A stretch of DNA of 64,000 nucleotides from CAYWGR01 sp964458015 (GCA_964458015.1 CAYWGR010000001.1:25871-89870), one strand, 5' to 3'; positions 17,503 to 26,176 are shown, counted from the stretch's first letter. The notes: a model not told the origin generated them from the sequence alone. A program made the numbers and translations.

Positions 17503-18536
17503 TGGAACTACACACCCCACCATATGTTTTGCGTGAAATCAAACTTGAAGTAACACACGCTTGCCCACTGGCGTGCGTTCACTGCTCAAGCGATGCAAGT
17601 CCTTCTTGCAAGCGTCAGATGTCTCTGAAAGATTGCAGGCAGATCATTTCCGACGCTGGCAAGTTGGGTGTGACCAAGCTCGCTTTCTCCGGCGGCGAAC
17701 CGCTTGTATGGCCTGACATTGATGATGCCGTTAGTCAAGCCATACAGCTTGGTATGGAAGTCACCGTGTACACGTCAGGTAACGTGGACTCTTTGGCAAC
17801 GACATTCCAATCACTTGTGAGCCGTGGCTGTCGTCGTTTCGTTTTCAGCCTTTTTGGGGCATCTGCAAAAACGCACGAGCGCACAACCCGCATTGGGGGT
17901 AGCTTCAAGCATACACTCAATGCAGTTGCGGCAGTACGCAACTCTGGTGGCGAGGCAGAGATTCATTTTGTCCCATTTGCAGAAAACTTCAATGAACTTG
18001 GAGAATTGGCCGAATTAGGCAAAAGAAACGGCGTTTCCCAAATCAGTGTTCTACGTTTTGTACCACAAGGCAGGGGGCAACTGTTTCGGCAACACGGCCT
18101 TAATAGGCTCCAGAATCTACAATTGAAAAATAGCATTGAACGTCTTCGAGTTGGTGGATTTACAGTTCGCACGGGATCGCCATACAATTTTCTGCTCTTA
18201 AACGATCAACCACGGTGCTGTTCCGGCATTGATCGACTAATTATTGGTCCTGAACTTGACATATATCCCTGCGATGCTTTCAAGCAGGTCAAGGCCGAAG
18301 AAATAGTCGGAACTGCGAAGTATTCGCGGCTTGATTGCTTCCGTCTGCGGGAATGCTGGAACAACTCTCCTTTTCTCTCACTGGTGAGAGAGTATCTTAC
18401 GACACCATTTGAAATACCATGCGAATCTTGTAACGTTCTGAGTCAATGCCTTTCTGGCTGCCTCGCGCAAAAGGTAATCCTGCATGGTGATTTCGAGAAA
18501 CGGCCAGACCCTTCGTGTTTGCGGGGCAAAGGATGA
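17502..18536 (+). CDS. Radical SAM protein with SPASM-like C-terminus
   Basis: 344 aa from the ATG at 17502 (TAATG overlap with the upstream stop). The CPLACVHC motif (Cys21, Cys25, Cys28) binds the radical SAM 4Fe-4S cluster, and FSGGEPLVWPD is the GGE motif that contacts SAM. The C-terminal region has further cysteines (RCCSG, IYPCDAF, CESCNVLSQCLSGCLAQ, PDPSC) spaced like a SPASM/twitch domain holding auxiliary clusters. Such enzymes modify peptides, nucleotides or other substrates by radical chemistry. Here it sits between a thymidylate-synthase homologue and a uracil-DNA glycosylase, which suggests a nucleotide or DNA-base substrate; that is inference. Its end overlaps the next start (ATGA). 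Confidence 0.88.
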   Translation: MELHTPPYVLREIKLEVTHACPLACVHCSSDASPSCKRQMSLKDCRQIISDAGKLGVTKLAFSGGEPLVWPDIDDAVSQAIQLGMEVTVYTSGNVDSLATTFQSLVSRGCRRFVFSLFGASAKTHERTTRIGGSFKHTLNAVAAVRNSGGEAEIHFVPFAENFNELGELAELGKRNGVSQISVLRFVPQGRGQLFRQHGLNRLQNLQLKNSIERLRVGGFTVRTGSPYNFLLLNDQPRCCSGIDRLIIGPELDIYPCDAFKQVKAEEIVGTAKYSRLDCFRLRECWNNSPFLSLVREYLTTPFEIPCESCNVLSQCLSGCLAQKVILHGDFEKRPDPSCLRGKG

Positions 18537-19690
18537 CCTACATGAGCACCAAGTTCAACTCCTTTACAAAGGAACGACGATTCTCAGACTTAATTGAAGC
18601 GGTACAACACTGTACCCTTTGTTCCCGACTGTGTGGGCGAACAAAGGTCCTTTCCCAACGCAATGGCAACGCTGACTCAACTGTACTCTTCATTGCGGAG
18701 GCTCCGGGTCGGCTAGGTGCAGAGAGGACAGGCATTCCATTATATGGCGATCAGAGCGGCGACAATTTTGAGCGACTGTTGGGCACGGTTGGCTGGAAAC
18801 GCGATGACGTTTTCATAACAAATGCCATTCTATGCAATCCCCAGGAGGACTCCGGCAACAATGGCACGCCCACCACGGAAGAAATTGCCAACTGTTCATT
18901 TTACCTTGAGATGACGATTCGCTTGGTGAATCCGGCCGTGGTTGTAACACTTGGTGCAACCGCATTAAAGGCAATTGGCCAGATATGTCCCCACAATCTC
19001 ACATTAAGAGACGCAGTTGCCAAACCCACATATTGGGCAGGTCGAAATCTGTTTCCACTTTACCATCCTGGTCCGAGGGCTTTGGTTCATAGGGGCTTTG
19101 CCAAGCAGACATCCGACTTTCTCCGATTGGTAAAACTAGTGAATCCGACAAAGGGTATTATCAAGAGCAAAGCAACGCATAAAAGTACCAAAGCGACCTT
19201 CTCAGCACAAAAGATAAAGGAATTCGAGCATCTAGTGTGTCTATTGGTGCGAACTTTGGGGAAGATCACCTATTTCCGCCTGACGAAGCTCTTGTATCTG
19301 ATTGACCTGACTGCAATTGATGTTCTTGGGAAGACAATTACAGGCGAGGTGTATCTTCGGCAGCCCGACGGCCCCTGGCCACCGGCTCTGCAGAAGAGGC
19401 TTCCGGCACTGGACGGCAGGGAAATCATTCTGTCGTCGCGGAGTGGCATGCAGATGGTTGAGCCAGGGCCATGCCCGCGATTTGAGCCAGCGCTCACCGA
19501 TGAGGCTCTGGGAATAGTAGCGGGAGTCATTGAGAAGTACGGCAACCTGAATAACAGTAGCATCAAGACTATTGCTTACAAGACCGGCCCCATGCGTTAT
19601 GTTCTAGCACAAGAACGGCAGGGCAAGAATATGCGAAATTGCGTCATTATGTACAAAGATAAGGCACTTCCCGCCATTAACGAATCCTGA
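18533..19690 (+). CDS. Fe-S uracil-DNA glycosylase fused to a Panacea (SocA/DUF4065-like) domain
   Basis: 385 aa from the ATG at 18533 (ATGA overlap); an internal ATG at 18542 also fits. Residues 1-205 are a family 4/5-type uracil-DNA glycosylase: Cys27, Cys30, Cys101 and Cys121 match the CxxC...C...C cluster ligands, FIAEAPG then RTGIPLYGDQSGDNFERLL is motif A, and LYHPGPRALVHR is the HP-motif loop. After a linker, residues 228-385 (ITYFRLTKLLYLIDLTAIDV, GEVYLRQPDGPWPPALQKRL, then TDEALGIVAGVIEKYGNLNN) match the pattern of Panacea/DUF4065 domains, which act as antitoxins or protein adaptors. I know of no standard family with this fusion. Third gene of the coupled operon. Confidence 0.82.
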   Translation: MTYMSTKFNSFTKERRFSDLIEAVQHCTLCSRLCGRTKVLSQRNGNADSTVLFIAEAPGRLGAERTGIPLYGDQSGDNFERLLGTVGWKRDDVFITNAILCNPQEDSGNNGTPTTEEIANCSFYLEMTIRLVNPAVVVTLGATALKAIGQICPHNLTLRDAVAKPTYWAGRNLFPLYHPGPRALVHRGFAKQTSDFLRLVKLVNPTKGIIKSKATHKSTKATFSAQKIKEFEHLVCLLVRTLGKITYFRLTKLLYLIDLTAIDVLGKTITGEVYLRQPDGPWPPALQKRLPALDGREIILSSRSGMQMVEPGPCPRFEPALTDEALGIVAGVIEKYGNLNNSSIKTIAYKTGPMRYVLAQERQGKNMRNCVIMYKDKALPAINES

Positions 19691-19901
19691 AGTGGACACG
19701 CATTGGGTTAGGCATCATCGAACGGTCTATTCCTTTGTCAAAACCATTAACAGACCCAAGGCTCGATCAGAGTCCAGTTCAGAAGATGGGCTATGGCAAA
19801 CGTACCGCAATGATCGTCGGGTTTGCCCGCCCACTTGCGGTACATACCTGTGCAGTGCAGAATATCCGACATTGCCATCGCATTTATTCAGACACCTACC
19901 T

Positions 19902-20780
19902 ATGAAAACCACTCTCCCAAAACGCTCCGAGCATGTCGCCGAACAGCTTGCTGCCATCACGAACGTGGTTCGTGAGTTGGTCGGCGATGATCTGGTTATG
20001 GTGGTCCTTTTCGGGTCGTTTGCTCGCGGCGATTGGGTGCATGATCGTTACGTCGAAAATGAGGTGATTTACGAGTACAAGAGCGATTTCGACTTGCTGG
20101 TTGTGACCGAAGATCGTGCTCACGCCACAGTGGATGGGGAGTTTCGATTGTGCGAGGCAATCGACCGGCGGTTACGGAAACTGGGACTCGACCGGCCGAG
20201 TTCGTCGGTGATCGTCGAAGACATCGAACACTTGAACAAAGACCTCCGGCGCGGCAGCTACTTTTTTGTGGACATCAAGAACGAAGGGGTCTTGCTGTAC
20301 GACAATGGTAAGCACACGCTGGCTGAGGCGGGACCGATTGATCCGGCAGAAAGCCAGCAGTACGCCAAGGAGGATTACGATCACTGGTTCACCAGCGCCG
20401 GCAATTTTCTTCTCGATTTCCAGAACGCCTTGAATCGAGATGATACCAATAATGCCGCTTTTCATCTTCATCAAGCCACCGAGCGGTTCTTGAGCGCCGT
20501 TGTTCTGACGTTTGCTCGCTACAGGCCAAAGACGCACGACATCGAGAAGCTGGATCGGCAGGCCAGCAATCTACATGCTGACTTTTTCACCGTGTTCCCC
20601 CGTGGCAACGAACAGCAGAAGCGGTGTTTCGATCTTTTGAAGAAGGCTTACATCGACGCTCGCTACAACCATGATTTTGCAGTCACCAAGGAGGAACTCG
20701 AATATCTGGCCGGCCGCGTGCGGAAATTGCAGGAGTTGACCAAGCGGATTTGCGAAGAGAAGATAGCGGGCATGGTGTGA
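19902..20780 (+). CDS. Fused minimal nucleotidyltransferase-HEPN protein
   Basis: 292 aa from the ATG at 19902; the frame is open 70 codons further upstream, but without motifs. Residues 33-64 carry the polymerase-beta-type nucleotidyltransferase signature GSFARGDW ... SDFDLLVV. Residues about 155-292 are a HEPN domain (NNAAFHLHQATERFLSAVVL ... RPKTHDIEKLDRQ ... KKAYIDARYNHDF). A clear catalytic Rx4-6H HEPN motif is not evident. Separate MNT and HEPN genes are toxin-antitoxin pairs in which MNT AMPylates the HEPN RNase. A fused form may be a self-controlled RNase or a nucleotidyl-transfer enzyme. It begins 211 bases after the glycosylase gene on the same strand. Confidence 0.85.
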   Translation: MKTTLPKRSEHVAEQLAAITNVVRELVGDDLVMVVLFGSFARGDWVHDRYVENEVIYEYKSDFDLLVVTEDRAHATVDGEFRLCEAIDRRLRKLGLDRPSSSVIVEDIEHLNKDLRRGSYFFVDIKNEGVLLYDNGKHTLAEAGPIDPAESQQYAKEDYDHWFTSAGNFLLDFQNALNRDDTNNAAFHLHQATERFLSAVVLTFARYRPKTHDIEKLDRQASNLHADFFTVFPRGNEQQKRCFDLLKKAYIDARYNHDFAVTKEELEYLAGRVRKLQELTKRICEEKIAGMV

Positions 20781-21008
20781 GCTGCCGCGTCAGTCGATTG
20801 ATTTTGCGGCCAACCAGAGACGGTAGGGCAGGCCCGGTTCGGCCGCCGAAAAAATCCGTTTTGCTCACGGAATTGACCCCACCCTCCCTGTCGGATGGTG
20901 TTTTGCGTCGATTCTAAGGGGCTTGGCTTCGTTTCTGTTGTACGAATAACGGCAATGAATGTCGATATGTCGGCGCAAGCGACGCAACAGAAGGGCAAAG
21001 AGGGGCGT

Positions 21009-21614
21009 TTACGCCGATGCGAAACGGCTAAGAACGCGGTAGATTGTCGGGCGAGATAGCCCGACGACGCGGGAAATTTCCGAGATTCTCTTGCCTTGGG
21101 AATGGAGTAGCTTGATTGTCCGTTCCTTCTCTTCCGTGAGGGTCACGCGCCGACCGGGTTTGCCACCGCCCCAAGTCTTGCCGGCGGCACGCGCGGCGGC
21201 TTGACCGGCAAGGATGCGTTCCGCCCTGACTTCCGTCTCGAATTGGGCGACACTGGCAAGCACGTTTGCCATGAGTCTGCCGGCCGGGGTCGAAAGGTCA
21301 AGCCCGTCTTTCAACGATACAAGGTTGACTTTCCGCTCTTGGAGGTCGGAAAACAGACTGGTCAAGCCTTTGGCCGTTCGGCCAAGCCGGTCAATGCGCC
21401 AACAGACAACGGCCGACACCTTGCCGGTTGCAATGTCCGATTCCAAGGTTTTCCAACCCGGCCGGTCCATCGTCTTGCCCGTGAAACGGTCACGATACCA
21501 TCGGATGGGCTGGTCTTGCGCGGCGGCCCATCGTTCCAGGTCGGGCAATTGACTGCGAACTTCTTGGCCGTTGCGTTTACTGACCCGGCAATAAATGGCG
21601 ACGTGTTGCATCAT
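21009..21614 (-). CDS. Small serine recombinase / resolvase
   Basis: 201 aa. IYCRVSKRNG holds the catalytic serine (Ser12), VVCWRIDRLGRT and GRLMANVLASVAQFE are the conserved resolvase stretches, and RISEISRVVGLSRPTIYRVL at the C-terminus is the DNA-binding helix-turn-helix. The size is typical of Tn3-type resolvases and DNA invertases. It is the last gene of a minus-strand group that begins at 23309, and lies 228 bases from the convergent MNT-HEPN gene. It could resolve cointegrates or invert a segment of the element. Confidence 0.93.
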   Translation of the reverse strand: MMQHVAIYCRVSKRNGQEVRSQLPDLERWAAAQDQPIRWYRDRFTGKTMDRPGWKTLESDIATGKVSAVVCWRIDRLGRTAKGLTSLFSDLQERKVNLVSLKDGLDLSTPAGRLMANVLASVAQFETEVRAERILAGQAAARAAGKTWGGGKPGRRVTLTEEKERTIKLLHSQGKRISEISRVVGLSRPTIYRVLSRFASA

Positions 21615-21658
21615 TGGTTCTATAGCCTGTTGTTGACAACGAAATTGCGCGTAAGTCG

Positions 21659-21835
21659 TTATGCGGCGGGGCGGATTCGCGCGAGTAATGGGACTTTACA
21701 GTTTTCGGGCGGCTTGGCTTGCCATTGGTTCACGTCGGGGACTTGCACCGTGTAGGAATAGACAAGCACCTTTTGGGGATAGAGGGATGCGGCGAATTCC
21801 AACCAGTCGGCGCGAACGAAAGCAATTTCTTTCAT
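21659..21835 (-). CDS. Small protein of unknown function
   Basis: 58 aa. It starts MKEIAFVRADWLEFAASLYP and ends LLARIRPAA. The ATG at 21835 overlaps the stop of the upstream gene (ATGA), which is the main support that it is translated. It contains a strand-rich middle (KVLVYSYTVQVPDV). No family recognised. Part of the minus-strand group 23309-21009. Confidence 0.5.
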   Translation of the reverse strand: MKEIAFVRADWLEFAASLYPQKVLVYSYTVQVPDVNQWQAKPPENCKVPLLARIRPAA

Positions 21836-22152
21836 GGCACCACCTTGACGCCCAATTCCGCCAACATGTCGGCCAGTATGTTGCTTTCCTCTTGGAAAAC
21901 GGAATTGAAGTAGTCTTCCCCGCTGTCCGATTCGATTCCCCAGAGGCCGGGGCTTTCGACCTTGACTAGAATTCGATCCCTGCCGTAGGGAATGGGCAAT
22001 TCGACGGCCGCGCGAATCCCGACGAATTCAAACGCCCCTTGCCGGTATTGCTCCCGCCGATCGCCAAACCCCTCTTGCTCCAGATAGGACGTATCCGGGC
22101 AATCATCGGGCACCATTCGGCGGCTAAAATCGCTCTTGAACACGGTAATCAT
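21832..22152 (-). CDS. Small protein of unknown function
   Basis: 106 aa from the ATG at 22152 (MITVFKSDFSRRMVPDDCPD), chosen because the frame further upstream overlaps the neighbouring gene. The protein is acidic towards its end (GIESDSGEDYFNSVFQEES). No domain recognised. It starts 14 bases after the end of the 291-aa gene and overlaps the next small gene by 4 bases, so it is an internal member of the same transcription unit. Likely mobile-element cargo. Confidence 0.55.
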   Translation of the reverse strand: MITVFKSDFSRRMVPDDCPDTSYLEQEGFGDRREQYRQGAFEFVGIRAAVELPIPYGRDRILVKVESPGLWGIESDSGEDYFNSVFQEESNILADMLAELGVKVVP

Positions 22153-22166
22153 GGTTATTGTTCCCG

Positions 22167-23042
22167 TTAGTTCACGCCCACGATGGTGGCGATACGCTCG
22201 ATTTCTGGCCATTCGACAAAGTGGCAACCGGCCGTGACGTTGCCTTGTGCGTCAACGGCGTCCAGGGCGAAGTGGCCCAAGTGGATGGTATGGCCGTTGC
22301 GTTCGTAGGCTTGCCCGTTGTCGTGCAAACGTTTGATTGTCCGAAACGCCTTGACGGCGTGGGCAAGGGGAACCCTTGCGCCCATGCTGGTTTGCAATTC
22401 TTCGCTCTTGATTCGCAATCGAATGGGGCCGACCTGTTGGCCGATAAAATCCGTTTCCCCGTCAACCCACTTTTGTACGCGCTCCAGGGCTTCCCGTCGG
22501 CGTTGGGCTTCCGTGTGTTGTTTCCGCTCGCGCTCGCGCCTTTCAACTGCCTTGCATTCCGCTTCCATCGCCGATAGGTCGGCCGGTAGGGATAGCCGAC
22601 AACGCAAGCCGAAGAATTGGGCGAAACGGTTTGCTTCGTCAACCAGGTCGCGCAGACTGCCGAGAATCCGGGGTTTATTACTCCGTGCCCTGGAATACTT
22701 GCGGGCCAAGCTGAAGTAACGTTCCCGGTATTCGTCCAACTGCCCTTTCCGGTTGGTGTCGCCAACGTGCCGAACGTGGAACACGGTCAAGTGTCGGCAC
22801 GCGCGCAGCACAATACACTTGTGGCCGGCCGTCGTTGCGCTGTAATCGCGCGTTGTAAACAAGACTGCGCGGCCGTGCCGTGTTTCGACGTGTCGGGCAA
22901 TGGGGAAATGCGGGCCATAGCTGTAGATCGTATCCCCATCGAAATAGAGATTCCCGCCGTTGCGGGCGGAGTCTTGCGACTGATGCGCCCACAGATGGGC
23001 GACCATATCGGCCGGGTAAACGTGTCTGATGCGTTTCGCCAT
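22167..23042 (-). CDS. Mobile-element protein of unknown function (YSYG-HFPIA type)
   Basis: 291 aa. The N-terminal segment NGGNLYFDGDTIYSYGPHFP is a pattern I have seen in uncharacterised proteins of phages and plasmids; no function is established. Residues about 140-190 are highly charged (ECKAVERRERERKQHTEAQR) and probably helical. Further on is a second globular part (AYERNGHTIHLGHFALDAVD). The gene sits 6 bases after the 86-aa gene and 14 bases before the 106-aa gene, in a minus-strand operon that ends with the resolvase. Confidence 0.7.
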   Translation of the reverse strand: MAKRIRHVYPADMVAHLWAHQSQDSARNGGNLYFDGDTIYSYGPHFPIARHVETRHGRAVLFTTRDYSATTAGHKCIVLRACRHLTVFHVRHVGDTNRKGQLDEYRERYFSLARKYSRARSNKPRILGSLRDLVDEANRFAQFFGLRCRLSLPADLSAMEAECKAVERRERERKQHTEAQRRREALERVQKWVDGETDFIGQQVGPIRLRIKSEELQTSMGARVPLAHAVKAFRTIKRLHDNGQAYERNGHTIHLGHFALDAVDAQGNVTAGCHFVEWPEIERIATIVGVN

Positions 23043-23048
23043 GATGGT

Positions 23049-23309
23049 TTACCCTTTGCTGAAAAGGCGTCGTTCTTCATCCGTGGCGATACGCAACCGG
23101 CCGGCGGCAATCATTATTTCCTGAAAGGCCGCGCTGTAATTGCTGCAATGCAACAGCCGATCGGTAAACAGTCTTGCCGTTAGCCGATTCTTGGCAATCA
23201 ATCCCCAGAAACATTGATAATGGCGTTTGTCGATGTGGTGTCTTTTGCAAATGCGGTCCAATTGTTCCCTTGTGAGATTGCGTTTCCGTTTCGACCTGAT
23301 AGAATACAT
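23049..23309 (-). CDS. Small basic protein of unknown function
   Basis: 86 aa from the ATG at 23309, with GGACAGGGAA upstream. The same frame runs open to 24155, but that upstream part has no good start or recognisable sequence. The N-terminus is very basic (MYSIRSKRKRNLTREQLDRI) and the rest looks helical, so nucleic-acid binding is possible. It is the first gene of the minus-strand operon leading to the resolvase. Confidence 0.55.
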   Translation of the reverse strand: MYSIRSKRKRNLTREQLDRICKRHHIDKRHYQCFWGLIAKNRLTARLFTDRLLHCSNYSAAFQEIMIAAGRLRIATDEERRLFSKG

Positions 23310-24216
23310 TTCCCTGTCCTTTAGATGAGAGTTGCGAATAGGTGAATACCTGCATTCAAGACTAACTTGGACATGCACTGAAGCAAGCATAAAATGCCTA
23401 TAAATACGATGTTTTATGGCAGTCCCAAGACGTGTTAGGAGGCCACATACCGATGTGGCGTGCGGTCGGCTATGTATACAGAACGCGACTAGTCCGTAAC
23501 CGAAATGAAGAAACGTCCACAGAGGATTTTGACGGAAAATTATTAGCCTGACTGCTGCGGACACTGCGTTGGCGAATGGCGAGAGGACATTGTGCAAACG
23601 AATCGCCTTTGGGCGATGGGCCGCAACAGAGCGGATGTGTCGGGGATCGTTGGACAGGGGAGATGTCCCTGGTCTCGGCAATGCGATGGATGATCTCGTT
23701 GGTGTTGTGGCATCGCATTCTGACCGGCGTCCTGAGCATTGGACAACGAACGGCGTTCTTGCGCTGTTGGTGATGCCGGCAAAGCTTCTCTTTGCCCTTC
23801 GGGCCAATTGCAGCCCCAGGCACGCACTGGGACACGGCGGACACAACGAGATGGGATTGATTCGTGCCGATGTGTGGTCTCGAACGTGTATGTTGTCCTT
23901 TATGGCGAGTCTGCATGTTCCCGCGAGCTTGCAGGCTGCGGTCCAGTGAGGTGAGTATATAGGGCCATTCGGTAAAAAGGTGGCCATTTCGTGGCGAAAC
24001 CGACGGAACGTTTCAGTCACTGTTGGATGCGGTACGACGCTGAACGGTTCACCAAGGGGCAGCGGCGTGACTCGGGGTTGTTCTGGTCGGATTGCCAGAT
24101 GGGCAGAGGCAGGAAATCCAGCAAGGCACAACCGAGAGGCAACGGTTGCCAACATGCTGTAAGCGCCGACGGCCGATAACGACCCTCTGTGCTATATTTC
24201 CGTATCTGGAGAAAAC
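23310..24216. other. 907-base intergenic region between divergent groups
   Basis: Lies between the minus-strand resolvase operon and the plus-strand HTH gene. It must hold promoters for both directions. Several open frames of 60-150 codons cross it on both strands, but none has a convincing start, ribosome site or recognisable sequence. A GTG-started 62-codon frame at 23991-24179, with AAGGTGG upstream, is the most plausible. No tRNA or clear repeat is seen. A recombination or replication site is possible but cannot be shown. Confidence 0.4.
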
Positions 24217-24630
24217 ATGCCGAACATCCTCAACGCACTGAAACGCGAAATCCTTCGTCTGGCCAAGAAAGAGGCGAATGTTCAGGTTGTTGCGGCTCGT
24301 AAGATGGCGGAAAAGTACCGCCGGGAGGTCGCCGAGCTAAAAAGGCTTCTGCGCCAGAAGGACCGGGAACTCGCACATTTCAAGAAACAGCGAAAACCGA
24401 CGAACGACGACGCTTTGACCGGCGTTCGGTTTTCGGCAAAATCCGTAAAATCGCAACGGAGACGGCTTGGGCTGTCCGCTGGAGACTATGGAGAACTGGT
24501 CGGCGCGTCGGCATTGACCGTTTTGCATTGGGAGAGCGGATTGGCCCGCCCCCGAAAAAGCAAACTCGCTGCGTTGGTCGCTGTTCGCGGCATTTCCAAG
24601 CGTGAAGCACTGCGACGGCTGGCAAAATGA
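24217..24630 (+). CDS. Coiled-coil protein with C-terminal HTH (XRE-like)
   Basis: 137 aa. Residues 1-65 are a charged helix (REILRLAKKEANVQVVAARK ... KYRREVAELKRLLRQKDREL) that likely forms a coiled coil. Residues 75-137 hold an XRE-type helix-turn-helix: VKSQRRRLGLSAGDYGELVG then SALTVLHWESGLARPRKSKL. This layout suggests a dimeric DNA-binding regulator, perhaps controlling the element. It is the first plus-strand gene of the mobile-element half, and about 590 non-coding bases follow it. Confidence 0.78.
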   Translation: MPNILNALKREILRLAKKEANVQVVAARKMAEKYRREVAELKRLLRQKDRELAHFKKQRKPTNDDALTGVRFSAKSVKSQRRRLGLSAGDYGELVGASALTVLHWESGLARPRKSKLAALVAVRGISKREALRRLAK

Positions 24631-25222
24631 CCGGTTGCCGCGTCAAGCCATGCCCTTAAACCGTGTCTTAGACCCGATGTAACCGCGCGCGCGTCGGTTT
24701 GCGGGCTATGCCTCGCCAGAACTCCTGGGATACCCCAGGATAACGTGGAATGATGGGGCTGTTGTCGCAAGAGGGGGGCTGTAAATATGCCAAGGAAGGC
24801 CCCTAGCTTCGCGTCTGGCGCGGGGTCGTTTTTGGACGCATTTTCTCGGTCAGCCGGCAAGTAAATCAGTAAGTAAGTAACGCCAACATGCCCCCTTCTC
24901 CGCCGAGCTTGCGATGGAATGAGGGAAGGCTTTTCCAGGGTTCCAAAGTAAGTAAGTAACGTCAGTGATGCCTAATCTCAAGTGTCGGCTCTAACCGCGC
25001 CGACTGGGCGCAATCGGCCCACCAACCGTTCTATTCGCTACATTCGATTCTGAAGACGACGCGGCACGAAGTTTTTCACGCCGCTGCGTTTGATTCGCGC
25101 CGTGGCCCAGTAACGGTTTGGGTGAGAATCGCTACAAATGGCAAGCATCCCCACAAAATTCCCAACAAATTCTGGCAATGACGCGGCGTATTGCGAACCA
25201 GTATTAAGGGAAACAGGAAGCA
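24631..25222 (+). other. 592-base non-coding region with short direct repeats
   Basis: No supported gene. Contains two copies of a 15-base repeat (AGTAAGTAAGTAACG) at 24868-24882 and 24947-24961, starting 79 bases apart. Such repeats upstream of a replication module can be iterons, but two copies are weak evidence. The last bases contain the ribosome site of the next gene. Confidence 0.5.
24868..24961 (+). repeat. Pair of 15-base direct repeats (possible iterons)
   Basis: AGTAAGTAAGTAACG occurs at 24868-24882 and again at 24947-24961. Each copy is itself built of AGTA units. They lie between the HTH gene and the sigma-like gene, upstream of the primase-helicase. Replication-protein or regulator binding is a guess. 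Confidence 0.55.
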
Positions 25223-26176
25223 ATGGAGATGAAAATGGCGAAGAAGCGAGGAAGAAAAGTCGGCCCATCCGGTCCGGTGGCGGGTTTGTCCCAGGCGATC
25301 CATGAAGCGGCCACCGCGCCGCCAGCCAATCTGGCGGAACTTCTTGACCAACACCGCAAGCACGAAGGCAAGGACAAGGCCGTGGAAGGAATCCTCTATG
25401 GAACCTTCATGTATCTTGTCTTTCGGAAATATCAGGCAGCGGTCGAAATAGGCCGTCGCAATACCGACGAATTGTTGTGTGCATTGTCGGATGACTTAGC
25501 GACGTGTATTGAACGGTTGGCCAACAATGACATTCCGCCCGAGAAAGTTGAATCTTATATCAAGAATGAATTGCATCACAGTCATAAACACTTGCAAGCG
25601 GATAATACTCTGAGCATCAGGCCGCCGGCGAGTACAGTTTCCGACCGCAAGAAAGACGGCTTGGAACCACTGCCGGAGCCTGTCCGCGTTCGGAAGGCTC
25701 CACCGACGCGATGGGAACCGGATCAGGAAACCAGCGACAGCCCGTTGGAAGACCCGAAGTATTCCTATCTGGTGGAAGCGGCAGACCATAGGATGGCAGC
25801 GCCATCCCGCTTTAATCAACCGCCGGTCGGCAATGAGGTTGATGATGAGGATAGTTGTCATTTTATCGTGGATACACTTGTGAAAGCAGCTCGGACGCCG
25901 CTGGAAAAGACCATTGCTGGTATGATGCTTGCCGGTCTTTCGGGCAATGCAATCGCTCGGTCGCTCAAAGTGCCTCGTAAGCAGATTGCCAACATCATTG
26001 GCCTGTTGCGCAGTCGTGTGCGGCGACGGCTCGATAGGAAAGAGCCGTCACTGCTCGCCACAGTGATTCCAAGATCGGTTCAGTCCCCGCCGAAAAGCGT
26101 GGCCGATCTTCCATCGCCACGTCCGCCGTGTGCCCCCGTTGCTTTTGAAAAGGCAACGCAGGCGACGGCCGTCTGA
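25223..26176 (+). CDS. Protein with sigma-region-4-like C-terminal HTH
   Basis: 317 aa; AGGAAG lies before the ATG, and nearby in-frame ATGs exist at 25232. The N-terminus is basic (KMAKKRGRKVGPSG). The middle contains mixed helical and proline-rich stretches. Residues about 225-275 (LEKTIAGMMLAGLSGNAIAR, SLKVPRKQIANIIGLLRSRV) resemble the region 4 helix-turn-helix of sigma factors and RinA-type phage regulators. A regulatory role for the element is likely; no enzyme motif is seen. The gene is followed by a 340-base GC-rich spacer and the primase-helicase gene. Confidence 0.65.
   Translation: MEMKMAKKRGRKVGPSGPVAGLSQAIHEAATAPPANLAELLDQHRKHEGKDKAVEGILYGTFMYLVFRKYQAAVEIGRRNTDELLCALSDDLATCIERLANNDIPPEKVESYIKNELHHSHKHLQADNTLSIRPPASTVSDRKKDGLEPLPEPVRVRKAPPTRWEPDQETSDSPLEDPKYSYLVEAADHRMAAPSRFNQPPVGNEVDDEDSCHFIVDTLVKAARTPLEKTIAGMMLAGLSGNAIARSLKVPRKQIANIIGLLRSRVRRRLDRKEPSLLATVIPRSVQSPPKSVADLPSPRPPCAPVAFEKATQATAV

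Noticed and set aside
23310..24155. Upstream part of the long minus-strand frame ending at 23049
   Set aside because: No recognisable sequence before the ATG at 23309, which has a strong ribosome site. The long frame is chance.
24190..24216. Left attachment site matching the right junction near 31256
   Set aside because: The stretch TTTCCGTATCTGGAGAAA is only loosely similar to TTTCCCTATATGGAGAAA, and it lies at a gene start. Too weak to call.
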